Position numbers and translations under genes: made by a program. From Rhodovulum sulfidophilum (lineage in GTDB: Bacteria; Pseudomonadota; Alphaproteobacteria; Rhodobacterales; Rhodobacteraceae), in NCBI GenBank assembly GCA_003241785.1, contig QFPW01000012.1, positions 103,957 to 167,956 on the forward strand: DNA of 64,000 nucleotides, read 5' to 3'. Below are positions 53,001 through 61,088 of the stretch, piece by piece (the stretch's first letter is position 1; every line of letters starts with the position of its first letter). The notes beneath the pieces were generated by a model, which saw only the letters and a list, made by a program, of their open reading frames with translations, was not told the DNA's origin and did no database searches.

Positions 53001-53194
53001 GGCTGCGCGACGGTGGTCTCGACCACGTCGGCGCCGGCGCCGGGGTAGGTGGCGGAGACCACGACCTGCGGCGGCACGATGTCGGGATACTGGGCGACCG
53101 GCAGGGCGCGCAGCGCGATGAGCCCGGCGAGCGTCAGGACGATCGAGATGACGGCGGCCAGCCTCGGACGGCGGATGAAGGTATCGGAAAGCAT
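50057..53194 (-). CDS. RND multidrug efflux pump (AcrB/MexF type)
   Basis: This 1,045-aa HAE1-family inner-membrane pump has 12 expected membrane helices and two large periplasmic loops. Landmarks are the N-terminus TFIRRPRLAAVISIVLTLAGLIALRALPVAQYPDIVPP, the proton-relay Asp pair in LAIGIVVDDAIVVVENVERVMEE, and the fourth-helix-type block near the C-terminus (AAKNAILIVEFA). It follows its adaptor gene by 7 bp. No outer-membrane TolC-type gene lies in the window. The substrate range is unknown. Confidence 0.95.
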   Translation of the reverse strand: MLSDTFIRRPRLAAVISIVLTLAGLIALRALPVAQYPDIVPPQVVVSATYPGAGADVVETTVAQPIESQVVGVDDMLYMKSTSGADGSYNLTVTFKVGTNPDIATVNVQNRVALATAGLPSEVKATGVSVKKQSSALLQVFAISSDDPKQDALFLSNYATINLLDTLKRVPGVGDAMLFGALDYSMRIILDVDRMTSLDLTPSDIVTALQAQNVQAAIGRIGAQPMTDDPLFQLNLTTQGRLADPTEFEDVVLRAQPDGSFLRIGDVAKVELGAQIADVTAAFNGQPTAMIGIYQLPGANALSTGQGVEAAMDRLAAAFPEGMKVNTVYDTTAFVKASVHEVVKTLIEAFVLVIIVVFLFLGNVRATIIPLIAVPVALIGTFAVMLALGFSLNTVSLLALVLAIGIVVDDAIVVVENVERVMEENPGMSAADAAHEAMGEITGAIIAITLVLLSVFVPVAFIPGLSGQLFQQFAVAVSVSMVISAINALTLSPALCGVLLKPHQGPKRGPLGWISRRIDGARDGYVRVAGLIARRAVLALALLALAFVGAGALFRAVPTGFLPAEDQGAFFVEIRTPQGSSTNRTAAAVKEVEKMLAGIDGVENVVTVTGYSFLDGLASSNAAFAIVGMKPFDERTAPGTDVVTAINTALRQGYAIREAQVFAFNLPPIIGLGTGSGFEYQLLDLQGRPPADLASVAGALSVAASQDPRLGPTFTTFSASTPQLYLDLDRERLQTLGVSVSSLFAALQGTLGQIYVNDFNLYGRTWQVNVQAQESDRSSVADISRINVRSASGEMVPVAAVAKVEYTVGPQSIVRYNNYRSVTLNGGPAPGVASGVALQAMEEISAKVLPAGYSYDWTGTAAQELAAAGQTTQILALAIVFAYLFLVGLYESWTIPVPVLLSVVVGICGALAALKLAGLSFDIYAQIGFVVLIALAAKNAILIVEFAKARREAGEPIVDAALDGARMRFRAILMTSFAFIAGLIPLVTATGAAMLSRRAVGTGVAGGMLASALIGIFLIPALYVVFQRLREWVKGRRAPGDAHGA

Positions 53195-53201
53195 GCCGGG
53201 T

Positions 53202-54311
53202 TCAGCCCGCCTGGCCGGTGGCGGCGTCCACGGTGATCCCGGGCCGGACCTTGTTGATGCCGTCCACGATCACGTTCTCGCCCTCCTTGAGCCCGGAGGA
53301 GATGACGACCCGGCCGAGATCGGTGAGCCCGGTCTCGACCCGTCGCAGCTCGACCTTCGACTGCGCGTCGACCACCAGCACGAAGGCCCCCATCTGGTCG
53401 CGCTGCACCGCCTGCTGCGGCACGGTGAGCTGGCTGACCGGCGTCTTGTCCTCGAGCGTGACGTTCACGAGAGCCTGGTCGCGCAACGTGCCTTTGGGAT
53501 TGGGAAATTCCGCGCGGATCAGGATCGTGTCCGTGCCCGTGGCGACGTCGGGGGCGATGAAGTCGAGCGTGCCGGTCTGGTCGTAGGCGACGCCGTCGGG
53601 CAGCGTCAGATGCACCGCGCCGAGGCCGGTCGCGGTCCCGTCGGCCATGCGGCGCTGGTAGTCGAGCACGGTCGCGGTGGCGACCGGGAAGGTCACGTAG
53701 ATCGGGTCGAGCTTGGTCAGCGTGGTGAGCGCGCCGCTGTCCGGCCCGACCAGCGCGCCGACGTCGACCGAGCTCAGCCCGATGATCCCGTCGAAGGGCG
53801 CGGTGATCTCGGTATAGGACAGCTGCAGCTTCGCCTGGTCGAGCGAGGCCTGGAGCTGGGCGAGCTGGCCCGAGGCCTGGCCGACCTGGGCCGTCGCGAC
53901 GTCGAGCTCGTTCTGCGCCACCGCCTGGCGCTGCACGAGCTCGGTCTTGCGGCTCTGCTCGAGCTTGGCGAGGTCGAGCTGGGCCTGCGCGGACTGGATC
54001 GAGCCCTCGATCGCGGCGACGGCGGCGCGATAATCCGCGTCCTCGATCCGGTAGAGGACGTCGCCCTGCTTGACCTTGCCGCCTTCCTGGAAATTCATCG
54101 CCTCGAGAAAGCCGACCACCCGGGCGCGGATGTCGACGCGCTGCTGCGCGGCCGCGCGGCCGGTGAAGCCGCCGCTCTCGCGCACCTCGGTCATCTCGGC
54201 CGGGGTGACCACGACCGCCGGCGGCGGCGTCGTCTGGGCGAGGGCGCCGGTCGCGACGAGGACAAGCAGAGCGGCCGAAATGGCCCGAACTCGATAAAGT
54301 CGCGATGCCAC
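53202..54311 (-). CDS. RND periplasmic adaptor (AcrA/MexE type)
   Basis: This protein of about 369 aa has a signal peptide ending ALA (no lipobox Cys), a biotinyl-lipoyl-like half (VVGFLEAMNFQEGGKVKQGDVLYRIED), an alpha-helical hairpin rich in Q and A (about residues 85-150), the second lipoyl half (TEITAPFDGIIG) and beta-barrel domains. It links the pump to an outer-membrane channel. I chose the GTG at 54311, with GGGGGAAG upstream; a TTG at 54335 is also open. Confidence 0.92.
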   Translation of the reverse strand: MASRLYRVRAISAALLVLVATGALAQTTPPPAVVVTPAEMTEVRESGGFTGRAAAQQRVDIRARVVGFLEAMNFQEGGKVKQGDVLYRIEDADYRAAVAAIEGSIQSAQAQLDLAKLEQSRKTELVQRQAVAQNELDVATAQVGQASGQLAQLQASLDQAKLQLSYTEITAPFDGIIGLSSVDVGALVGPDSGALTTLTKLDPIYVTFPVATATVLDYQRRMADGTATGLGAVHLTLPDGVAYDQTGTLDFIAPDVATGTDTILIRAEFPNPKGTLRDQALVNVTLEDKTPVSQLTVPQQAVQRDQMGAFVLVVDAQSKVELRRVETGLTDLGRVVISSGLKEGENVIVDGINKVRPGITVDAATGQAG

Positions 54312-54581
54312 TGTCTCGCTTCCCCCGCGCAACAACCGGGAACTTCATGGCACGGCGGACGACACCGGACAACATTTAATCCGGCCCGTTCCAACCGGAG
54401 CGGGCGCCGGGGCGCGGTGGCGGCGCCTCCGATCAGGCCCGGCCCTCCGGGCGATCGTTCTGTTTTTCCGATATCTCGCATCCGCATTTTGTTATTGTGA
54501 AAGAATCGTTACCGCCTAGGCTTCGGGAATACTCGCGGGAAAGGTTATCGCGCCGTCGTGCCATCCACAGGGAGATTTTCG
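54312..54581. promoter_or_regulatory. Divergent efflux/ydcS promoter region
   Basis: This 270-bp gap separates divergent operons. The stretch 54465-54510 is AT-rich (TTTTTCCGATATCTC, CATTTTGTTATTGTGAAAG) and is the likely promoter zone for ydcS. No clear palindrome or boxes could be fixed by eye. Confidence 0.35.
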
Positions 54582-55751
54582 ATGAAGACCATGAAGTTCG
54601 TGGCCAATTCGGCCGCGGCCGGGGCCCTCGCGGCCGTCGTCGGCGTTTCCCCCGTCCTCGCGCAGGTCACCGCCATCGGGCCGGGCGAGGGCGAGCTCTC
54701 GATCGTCGCCTGGGCGGGCTATATCGAGCGCGGCGAGACCGACCCGGCCTATGACTGGGTGACGAAATTCGAGGAGCGGACCGGCTGCAAGGTGTCGGTC
54801 AAGACCGCCAATACCTCGGACGAGATGGTCGCGCTCATGAACGAGGGCGGCTTCGATCTGGTGACGGCCTCGGGCGACGCCTCGCTGCGCCTCGTCGCGG
54901 GCGGGCGGGTCCAGCCGATCAACACCGATCTCATCCCCTCGTGGAAGGACGTCGACGACCGGCTGAAGGACGCGCCCTGGCACACGGTCGACGGCACGCA
55001 TTACGGGGTGCCCTACATGTGGGGGCCCAACGTGCTGATGTACAACACCGAGGTCTTCCCGGAGGCGCCCACCTCCTGGAGCGTGGTGTTCGAGGAGCAG
55101 ACCCTGCCCGACGGCAAGTCGAACAAGGGCCGGGTGCAGGCCTATGACGGCCCGATCCACATCGCCGACGCCGCGCAATACCTGATGGCGCACAAGCCGG
55201 ACCTCGGCATCACCTCGCCCTACGAGCTCAACGAGGACCAGTATGCCGCCGCGCTCGCGCTCCTGCGCGAGCAGCGCGCGCTCGTGAGCCGCTACTGGCA
55301 CGACGCCTTCATCCAGATCGACGACTTCAAGAACGAGGGCGTGGTCGCCTCGGGATCCTGGCCGTTCCAGGTCAACCTCCTGAAGGCCGACAACCAGCCG
55401 ATCGCCTCGACCATTCCGGAGGAGGGGGCGACCGGCTGGGCCGACACCTCGATGCTGCACGTCGACTCGAAACATCCGAACTGCGCCTACATGTGGTTCG
55501 ACCACCAGCTGTCCTCGAACCTGCAGTCCGACCTCGCGGTCTGGTTCGGCGCCAACCCGTCGGTGCCCGCCGCCTGCACGGATGGCCGGGGCCTGCTGAC
55601 GCCCGAGATCTGCTCGGCCAACGGCATGGACGATTTCGAGAAGATCCGCTTCTGGACCACCCCGGTCTCCAACTGCGCCCAGGGCGACGGCGCCTGCGTG
55701 CCCTATTACCGCTGGGTCTCCGACTACATCGGCGTCATCGGCGGCCGCTGA
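54582..55751 (+). CDS. ydcS: Polyamine-type ABC transporter binding protein (YdcS-like)
   Basis: This 389-aa receptor has a signal peptide of about 28 residues ending VLA and a PotD/YdcS-type fold (LSIVAWAGYIERGETDPAYDWVTKFEERTGCKVSVKTANTSDEM, YGVPYMWGPNVLMYN). The gene order after it (ATPase, two permeases, aminobutyraldehyde-type dehydrogenase) mirrors E. coli ydcSTUVW, which supports putrescine or a related amine as ligand. AGGGAGA precedes the ATG. Confidence 0.85.
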   Translation: MKTMKFVANSAAAGALAAVVGVSPVLAQVTAIGPGEGELSIVAWAGYIERGETDPAYDWVTKFEERTGCKVSVKTANTSDEMVALMNEGGFDLVTASGDASLRLVAGGRVQPINTDLIPSWKDVDDRLKDAPWHTVDGTHYGVPYMWGPNVLMYNTEVFPEAPTSWSVVFEEQTLPDGKSNKGRVQAYDGPIHIADAAQYLMAHKPDLGITSPYELNEDQYAAALALLREQRALVSRYWHDAFIQIDDFKNEGVVASGSWPFQVNLLKADNQPIASTIPEEGATGWADTSMLHVDSKHPNCAYMWFDHQLSSNLQSDLAVWFGANPSVPAACTDGRGLLTPEICSANGMDDFEKIRFWTTPVSNCAQGDGACVPYYRWVSDYIGVIGGR

Positions 55752-55771
55752 CACCGGGCGCCGCCGGGCCC

Positions 55772-55791
55772 GCGCGCCCTCCCGGGCGCGC
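55772..55791 (+). other. Intercistronic hairpin after ydcS
   Basis: A perfect 8-bp GC stem (55772-55779 with 55784-55791) closes a 4-nt loop between the receptor gene and the ATPase gene. It probably favours excess receptor mRNA. Confidence 0.5.
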
Positions 55792-55843
55792 TTGGACCTC
55801 GCCCGCCCCCCGAGCCCCGGCGCTCCCGTCCCAAGGGTAGTTC

Positions 55844-56833
55844 ATGACCGCCGCCGTCGAGTTTCAGAACGTCTCGCGCGCCTTCGGCCCCGTCCGGGCG
55901 GTCGATGGCGTGGACCTGGTGATCGAGGAAGGCTCGTTCTTCGCGATGCTCGGCCCCTCGGGGTCGGGCAAGACCACCTGCCTGCGGCTGATCTCGGGCT
56001 TCGAGAAGCCGACGGCCGGGGGGATCCGCATCTTCGGCGAGGACGTCTCGAACACGCCGCCGCATCTGCGCAACGTCAATACCGTGTTCCAGGACTACGC
56101 GCTGTTCCCGCATATGTCGGTGCGCGACAACGTCGCCTATGGGCTGATGGTGAAGGGCGTCGGCCGGGCGCGGCGCCACGCGCAGGCCGAGGAGATGCTG
56201 GCGCTGGTGCGGCTCGCCGACTACGGCGACCGCAAGCCGGGCCAGCTTTCCGGCGGACAACGCCAGCGCGTCGCGCTGGCCCGGGCGCTGGTCAACGAGC
56301 CGCGGGTGCTCCTGCTCGACGAGCCGCTCGGCGCGCTCGACCTGAAGCTGCGCGAGGCGATGCAGGACGAGTTGAAGGCCTTGCAGCACAAGCTCGGCCT
56401 CACCTTCGTCTTCGTCACCCACGACCAGCACGAGGCGCTGTCGATGGCCGACAGCCTCGCGGTCTTCAACCAGGGCCGGATCGCCCAGATCGGCACGCCG
56501 CGGGAGATCTATGACCGGCCGCGCACGCGCTTCGTCGCGGATTTCGTCGGCTCTTCCAACGTGCTGCCGCCCGAACTGAGCGCGCGGCTCGGCGGGCCGG
56601 CGCGCTGGTCCTCCCTCCGACCCGAGGCGACGCGCCTCGCCGAGACCGGCCCGCTCGCCGGCCAGGTCACCGCGCTGCGCTATCTCGGCGCCGGCACGAG
56701 GGTGGTGATCCGGGCCGAGGGCTGCGAGATCGCGGCGCTCGTCCCGGCGGGGCAGGCGGTCCCCGTCGAGGGCACGACCGTGGCGATCGCCTTCGATCCC
56801 GGCGCGCTCAACACGATGGAGGGCGAGGAATGA
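55844..56833 (+). CDS. ydcT: Polyamine-type ABC transporter ATPase (YdcT/PotA-like)
   Basis: This 329-aa ATPase has Walker A GPSGSGKTT, signature LSGGQRQRVALARAL, Walker B RVLLLDEPLGALD and a C-terminal TOBE domain (about residues 240-329). Its stop overlaps the next ATG by 4 bp. It energises uptake of the amine bound by the preceding receptor. Confidence 0.93.
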   Translation: MTAAVEFQNVSRAFGPVRAVDGVDLVIEEGSFFAMLGPSGSGKTTCLRLISGFEKPTAGGIRIFGEDVSNTPPHLRNVNTVFQDYALFPHMSVRDNVAYGLMVKGVGRARRHAQAEEMLALVRLADYGDRKPGQLSGGQRQRVALARALVNEPRVLLLDEPLGALDLKLREAMQDELKALQHKLGLTFVFVTHDQHEALSMADSLAVFNQGRIAQIGTPREIYDRPRTRFVADFVGSSNVLPPELSARLGGPARWSSLRPEATRLAETGPLAGQVTALRYLGAGTRVVIRAEGCEIAALVPAGQAVPVEGTTVAIAFDPGALNTMEGEE

Positions 56834-57777
56834 CCGCGGCCGCCGCGCCCGCGATCCTGCCCGCCCGCGGCTTCGCGGACCGCTGGACCGGGCTCTTCTG
56901 GCGGCGGCCGACCTTGCTCCTCACGCTCCTGCTGGCGCCGCCCCTGCTGTGGCTCGGGGTGATCTACCTCGGCTCGCTCGCCGCGCTGCTGCTGCAGTCC
57001 TTCTATTCGATCGACGAATTCTCCGGGATGGTGAAGGAGCAGTTCACGCTCAAGACCTATTCCGAGCTCTTCCGGGCGCAGAACCTCGACATCATCCGCC
57101 GCACCGTGGTGATGGCGGCGGCGGTGACGCTGGCCTCGGCGGTGCTGGCCTTCCCGATCGCCTATTACGCCGCGCGCCACGCGCGGGGGCACTGGAAGGC
57201 GCTGTTCTACCTCGGCGTCATGCTGCCGCTCTGGTCGAGCTATCTCGTCAAGGTCTACGCCTGGAAGCTGATCCTCGCCAAGGAGGGCATCCTCGGCTGG
57301 GCGGCGGCGGCGACCGGGACCTCCTTCGTGATCGACGCGATCCTCGCCATCCCGGGGCTCGCCTCTTCGTCGCTCTCGACCTCGCCGGTCGGGACCTTTC
57401 TCGTCTTCGTCTATGTCTGGCTGCCCTACATGATCCTGCCGATGCAGGCCGCGCTCGAGCGGGTGCCGGATTCGATGCTCGAAGCCTCGGCCGATCTCGG
57501 CGCGACGCGGGGCCAGACCTTCCGGACGGTGGTCCTGCCGCTGGCGCTGCCCGGGGTGATCGCCGGGTCGATCTTCACCTTCTCGCTGACGCTGGGGGAT
57601 TACATCATCCCGCAGATCATTGGAAACTCGGCCAATTTCATCGGCATGGCGGTCTACCAGCTGCAGGGCACCGCCGGGAACATCCCGCTCGCCGCCGCCT
57701 TCGCGGTCGTGCCGATCGTGATCATGCTGATCTATCTGTGGCTCGCCAAGCGCGCGGGGGCCTTCGATGCGATCTGA
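56830..57777 (+). CDS. ydcU: Polyamine-type ABC permease 1 (YdcU/PotB-like)
   Basis: This 315-aa permease has six predicted membrane segments and the EAA loop near ASADLGATRGQTFRTVVLPLALPGVIAGSIF. The N-terminal FWRRPTLLLTLLLAPPLLWLGVIYLGSLAALLLQSFYSID is typical. It overlaps both neighbours (4 and 11 bp), so translation is coupled. Confidence 0.93.
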   Translation: MTAAAAPAILPARGFADRWTGLFWRRPTLLLTLLLAPPLLWLGVIYLGSLAALLLQSFYSIDEFSGMVKEQFTLKTYSELFRAQNLDIIRRTVVMAAAVTLASAVLAFPIAYYAARHARGHWKALFYLGVMLPLWSSYLVKVYAWKLILAKEGILGWAAAATGTSFVIDAILAIPGLASSSLSTSPVGTFLVFVYVWLPYMILPMQAALERVPDSMLEASADLGATRGQTFRTVVLPLALPGVIAGSIFTFSLTLGDYIIPQIIGNSANFIGMAVYQLQGTAGNIPLAAAFAVVPIVIMLIYLWLAKRAGAFDAI

Positions 57778-58576
57778 CCGCGCCCCGCTCGGCCTGCGGC
57801 TGGCCGCGATCGGCGGGCTCCTGTTCCTGCACCTGCCTATCCTCCTGATCTTCCTCTACGCCTTCACCACCGAGGAGAAGAGCTACCAGTTCCCGCCGCC
57901 CGGCCTCACCACCAAGTGGTTCTCGGTCGCGCTGTTCGAGCGGCCCGACATCTGGCCGCCGCTCTGGCTGTCGCTCCGGGTCGCGGCGATCTCGACCGCG
58001 CTCGCCATCGTGCTCGGCACGCTCTGCGCCGCCGCGATGAGCCGCTCGGACTTCTTCGGCCGCGACCAGATCACCCTCCTGATCCTGCTGCCGATCGCGC
58101 TGCCGGGGGTGATCACCGGCATGTCGCTGCGCTCCGCCTTCGGGGTGATGGACATCCCGTTCTCGACCTGGACCATCATCCTCGGCCACGCCACCTTCTG
58201 CATCGTCATCGTCTACAACAACGCGGTCGCCCGGCTGCGGCGGCTGTCGGGCGGGATCCTCGAGGCCTCGGCCGATCTCGGCGCCAACGGCTTCCAGACC
58301 TTTCGCCACGTGCTGCTGCCGAACCTCGGCTCGGCGCTGCTCGCGGGCGGCATGCTCGCCTTCGCGCTGTCCTTCGACGAGGTGATCGTCACCACCTTCA
58401 CCGCCGGCCAGCAGTCGACCCTGCCGATCTGGATGCTGGGCGAGCTGGTGCGCCCGCGGCAGCGCCCGGTCACGAACGTCGTCGCGATCATCGTCTTCGC
58501 CGCGACCTTCCTGCCGATCCTCATCGCCTACTACCTCACCCGAGGCGGCTCCGAGACCGCCGGAATGGGAAAATAA
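57767..58576 (+). CDS. ydcV: Polyamine-type ABC permease 2 (YdcV/PotC-like)
   Basis: This 269-aa permease is the partner of the preceding one, with six membrane segments and the EAA loop EASADLGANGFQTFRHVLLPNLGSALLAGGML. The sequence LSFDEVIVTTFTAGQQSTLPIWML is typical of the PotC/YdcV group. Confidence 0.93.
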   Translation: MRSDRAPLGLRLAAIGGLLFLHLPILLIFLYAFTTEEKSYQFPPPGLTTKWFSVALFERPDIWPPLWLSLRVAAISTALAIVLGTLCAAAMSRSDFFGRDQITLLILLPIALPGVITGMSLRSAFGVMDIPFSTWTIILGHATFCIVIVYNNAVARLRRLSGGILEASADLGANGFQTFRHVLLPNLGSALLAGGMLAFALSFDEVIVTTFTAGQQSTLPIWMLGELVRPRQRPVTNVVAIIVFAATFLPILIAYYLTRGGSETAGMGK

Positions 58577-58587
58577 GGGAGCTCCCC

Positions 58588-60030
58588 ATGGATACCGTCG
58601 ACGCCATCGATACCGGCCTGCTGATCGGGTCGGCCTTCGAGCCGGGGGAGGAGACCCGCGAGCCGATCCTCAATCCGCGCACCGGGGCGCTGATCCTCGA
58701 AGTGGCCGAGGCGTCGCCGGAGCAGGTCGACCGCGCCGTCGCCGCCGCGCGGAAGGCCTTCGACCGCTGGTCGCGGACCACGCCGGTCGAACGCTCCAAC
58801 GCGCTCCTGCGCATCGCCGACAGGATCGAGCGCGAGGCCGAAGCCTTCGCGCGGCTCGAGGCGCTCAATTGCGGCAAGCCGATCGGCGCCGCGCTGAACG
58901 ACGAGATCCCGGCGATCGTCGATTGCTACCGCTTCTTCGCCGGCGCGGTGCGCACGATGCAGGGGCAGGTCTCGGGCGAATACCTCGCGGGCCATACCAG
59001 CATGATCCGCCGCGACCCGGTCGGGGTCGTCGCCTCGATCGCGCCCTGGAACTATCCGCTGATGATGATGGCCTGGAAGCTCGGCCCGGCCATCGCGGGC
59101 GGCAATACCGTGATCTTCAAGCCGAGCGAGCAGACCCCGCTCACCGCGCTCAAAATGGCGCGCATCCTCGCCGAGGAGCTGCCGGAGGGCGTGGTCAACA
59201 TCGTCACCGGCCGCGGCCAGACCGCGGGCAACCATCTCATCAACCACCGCGACGTCGACATGATCAGCCTGACCGGCGACGTCGCCACCGGCAAGAAGAT
59301 GATGGACGCCGCCGCGAAGACGGTGAAGCGCACCCATCTCGAGCTCGGCGGCAAGGCGCCGGTCATCATCTTCGACGACGCCGACCTCGACGCGGTGGTC
59401 GAGGGGCTCCGCGCCTTCTCCTTCTACAACGCCGGGCAGGACTGCACCGCCGCCTGCCGGGTCTACGCCGGCGCGCGGATCTACGACCGGCTGGTGGCCG
59501 ACCTCTCCTCCGCCGCCGCCTCGATCACGCTCGGCGCGGAGGACGACACCACCAACGAGATCGGGCCGCTCATCTCGATGCGGCAGCGCGACCGGGTCGC
59601 GAGCTTCGTCAACCGCGCGCGCGAGCTCGGCCATATCGAGATCACCACCGGCGGCGAGGCGATGGACCAGGGCTTCTACTACAAGCCCACCGTCGTCGCC
59701 GGCGCCACCCAGGCCGACGAGATCGTCCGGCGCGAGGTCTTCGGGCCGGTCGTCTCGGTCACGCCCTTCACCGACGTGGAGGACGCGACCGCCTGGGCGA
59801 ACGATTCCGACTACGGTCTCGCCTCCTCGGTCTGGACCCGGGACGTCGGTCGCGCGATGGCGGTGGCGCCGCGGCTGCGCTATGGATGTACCTGGATCAA
59901 TACGCATTTCATGCTGGTGAACGAGATGCCGCATGGCGGGCTCAAGCAGTCGGGCTATGGCAAGGACATGTCCACCTACGCCCTCGAGGACTACACGATC
60001 GTGCGCCATGTGATGGTGAAGCACGGGTGA
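58588..60030 (+). CDS. patD: Gamma-aminobutyraldehyde-type dehydrogenase
   Basis: This 480-aa NAD(P)-dependent aldehyde dehydrogenase has APWNYPLMMMAWKLGPAIAGGNTV, general-base Glu in LELGGKAP (about residue 252) and nucleophile Cys in NAGQDCTA (about residue 286). The position at the end of a ydcSTUV-like operon matches ydcW/patD, which oxidises 4-aminobutanal from putrescine to GABA. A betaine aldehyde dehydrogenase is the main alternative by sequence alone. It starts 11 bp after the permease stop. Confidence 0.82.
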   Translation: MDTVDAIDTGLLIGSAFEPGEETREPILNPRTGALILEVAEASPEQVDRAVAAARKAFDRWSRTTPVERSNALLRIADRIEREAEAFARLEALNCGKPIGAALNDEIPAIVDCYRFFAGAVRTMQGQVSGEYLAGHTSMIRRDPVGVVASIAPWNYPLMMMAWKLGPAIAGGNTVIFKPSEQTPLTALKMARILAEELPEGVVNIVTGRGQTAGNHLINHRDVDMISLTGDVATGKKMMDAAAKTVKRTHLELGGKAPVIIFDDADLDAVVEGLRAFSFYNAGQDCTAACRVYAGARIYDRLVADLSSAAASITLGAEDDTTNEIGPLISMRQRDRVASFVNRARELGHIEITTGGEAMDQGFYYKPTVVAGATQADEIVRREVFGPVVSVTPFTDVEDATAWANDSDYGLASSVWTRDVGRAMAVAPRLRYGCTWINTHFMLVNEMPHGGLKQSGYGKDMSTYALEDYTIVRHVMVKHG

Positions 60031-60092
60031 GCGGGGCCGCCCGGAAACGCGCCGGCGCCCGGAGCGGGGCCGCCCGGGCCGGCGGCTGAGCG

Positions 60093-60995
60093 GTGGCCTT
60101 CACCCTGCGCCAGCTCAGGTTCTTCCTCGCCGCCGCCGAGACGGGCTCGGTCACCGGCGCGGCCCGCGTCCTGTCGATCAGCCAGTCCTCGGTGACCGAG
60201 GCGATCCGCGCGCTCGAGGAGGATCTCGGCGTGACGCTGTTCGAGCGGCAGGCGCGCGGGCTCGAGATCACCTACAACGGCCAGGCCTTCCTGCGCCACG
60301 CGCGCCAGATCCTGATGGATGTCTCGACCGCCCGGACCGCCTTCCGCACCACCCAGGAAAGCGAGACCGGCCGGCTGTCGCTCGGGGTCAGCGCGCTGGT
60401 CTCGGGCTATGTCCTGTCGGACATCCTGTCGCGCTACCGCCGCGCCCATCCCAGGATCGAGCTCAACGTGATCGAGGACGACGGCGAGTATCTGCAGCAC
60501 CTGCTGATCGGCGGCGAGCTCGACGTCGCGGTGATGGTGACCTCGGCGATCCGCGACCGGATGGCGCTCAACGTCGAGACGCTGCTGGTCTCGCCCTACC
60601 GGCTCTGGCTTCCGCTCGGCCATCCGCTGGTCGACCAGGAGTCGATCGCGCTCGAGGAGCTCGCGTCGCAGCCGCTGATCCAGCTCATGGTCGACGAGAT
60701 CGAGGAATCCACCCGCGGCATGACCGCGGCGCTGCCGGTCAAGCCGCAGATCGCCTTCCGCACCCGCAGCGTCGAGGCGGTGCGCTCGCTCGTCGCCACC
60801 GGCGCGGGGCTCGCGATCCTGCCGAGCCTCGTCTACCGGCGATGGTCGCTCGAGGGCGACCGGATCGAGACGCGCGACATCTCGGGCGACCTGCCGACGG
60901 TGCAGGTCGGTCTCGCCTGGCGCCGCGGCGCGCCGCTGTCGGGCCCGGCGCGCGGCTTCGTGCGCGCCGCCCAGGGCGCGATCACCGGCCGCTGA
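60093..60995 (+). CDS. LysR-family transcriptional regulator
   Basis: This 300-aa regulator starts at GTG (60093). The winged HTH (FTLRQLRFFLAAAETGSVTGAARVLSISQSSVTEAIRALEEDLG) is followed by a LysR effector domain (GRLSLGVSALVSGYVLSDILSRY). It is 62 bp downstream of patD on the same strand, so it probably belongs to the operon and controls it. E. coli ydcSTUVW is linked to a GntR/MocR-type regulator (YdcR); here that is replaced by LysR. Confidence 0.9.
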   Translation: MAFTLRQLRFFLAAAETGSVTGAARVLSISQSSVTEAIRALEEDLGVTLFERQARGLEITYNGQAFLRHARQILMDVSTARTAFRTTQESETGRLSLGVSALVSGYVLSDILSRYRRAHPRIELNVIEDDGEYLQHLLIGGELDVAVMVTSAIRDRMALNVETLLVSPYRLWLPLGHPLVDQESIALEELASQPLIQLMVDEIEESTRGMTAALPVKPQIAFRTRSVEAVRSLVATGAGLAILPSLVYRRWSLEGDRIETRDISGDLPTVQVGLAWRRGAPLSGPARGFVRAAQGAITGR

Positions 60996-61088
60996 CCCCG
61001 CGATCCCGGCGCCCGATCCACGGCTGCCCGCTTGCCGTCCCCGGGCGCGTCGGCCCATATCTCGGATCGAAGGCGACGGGCGGGGGAT

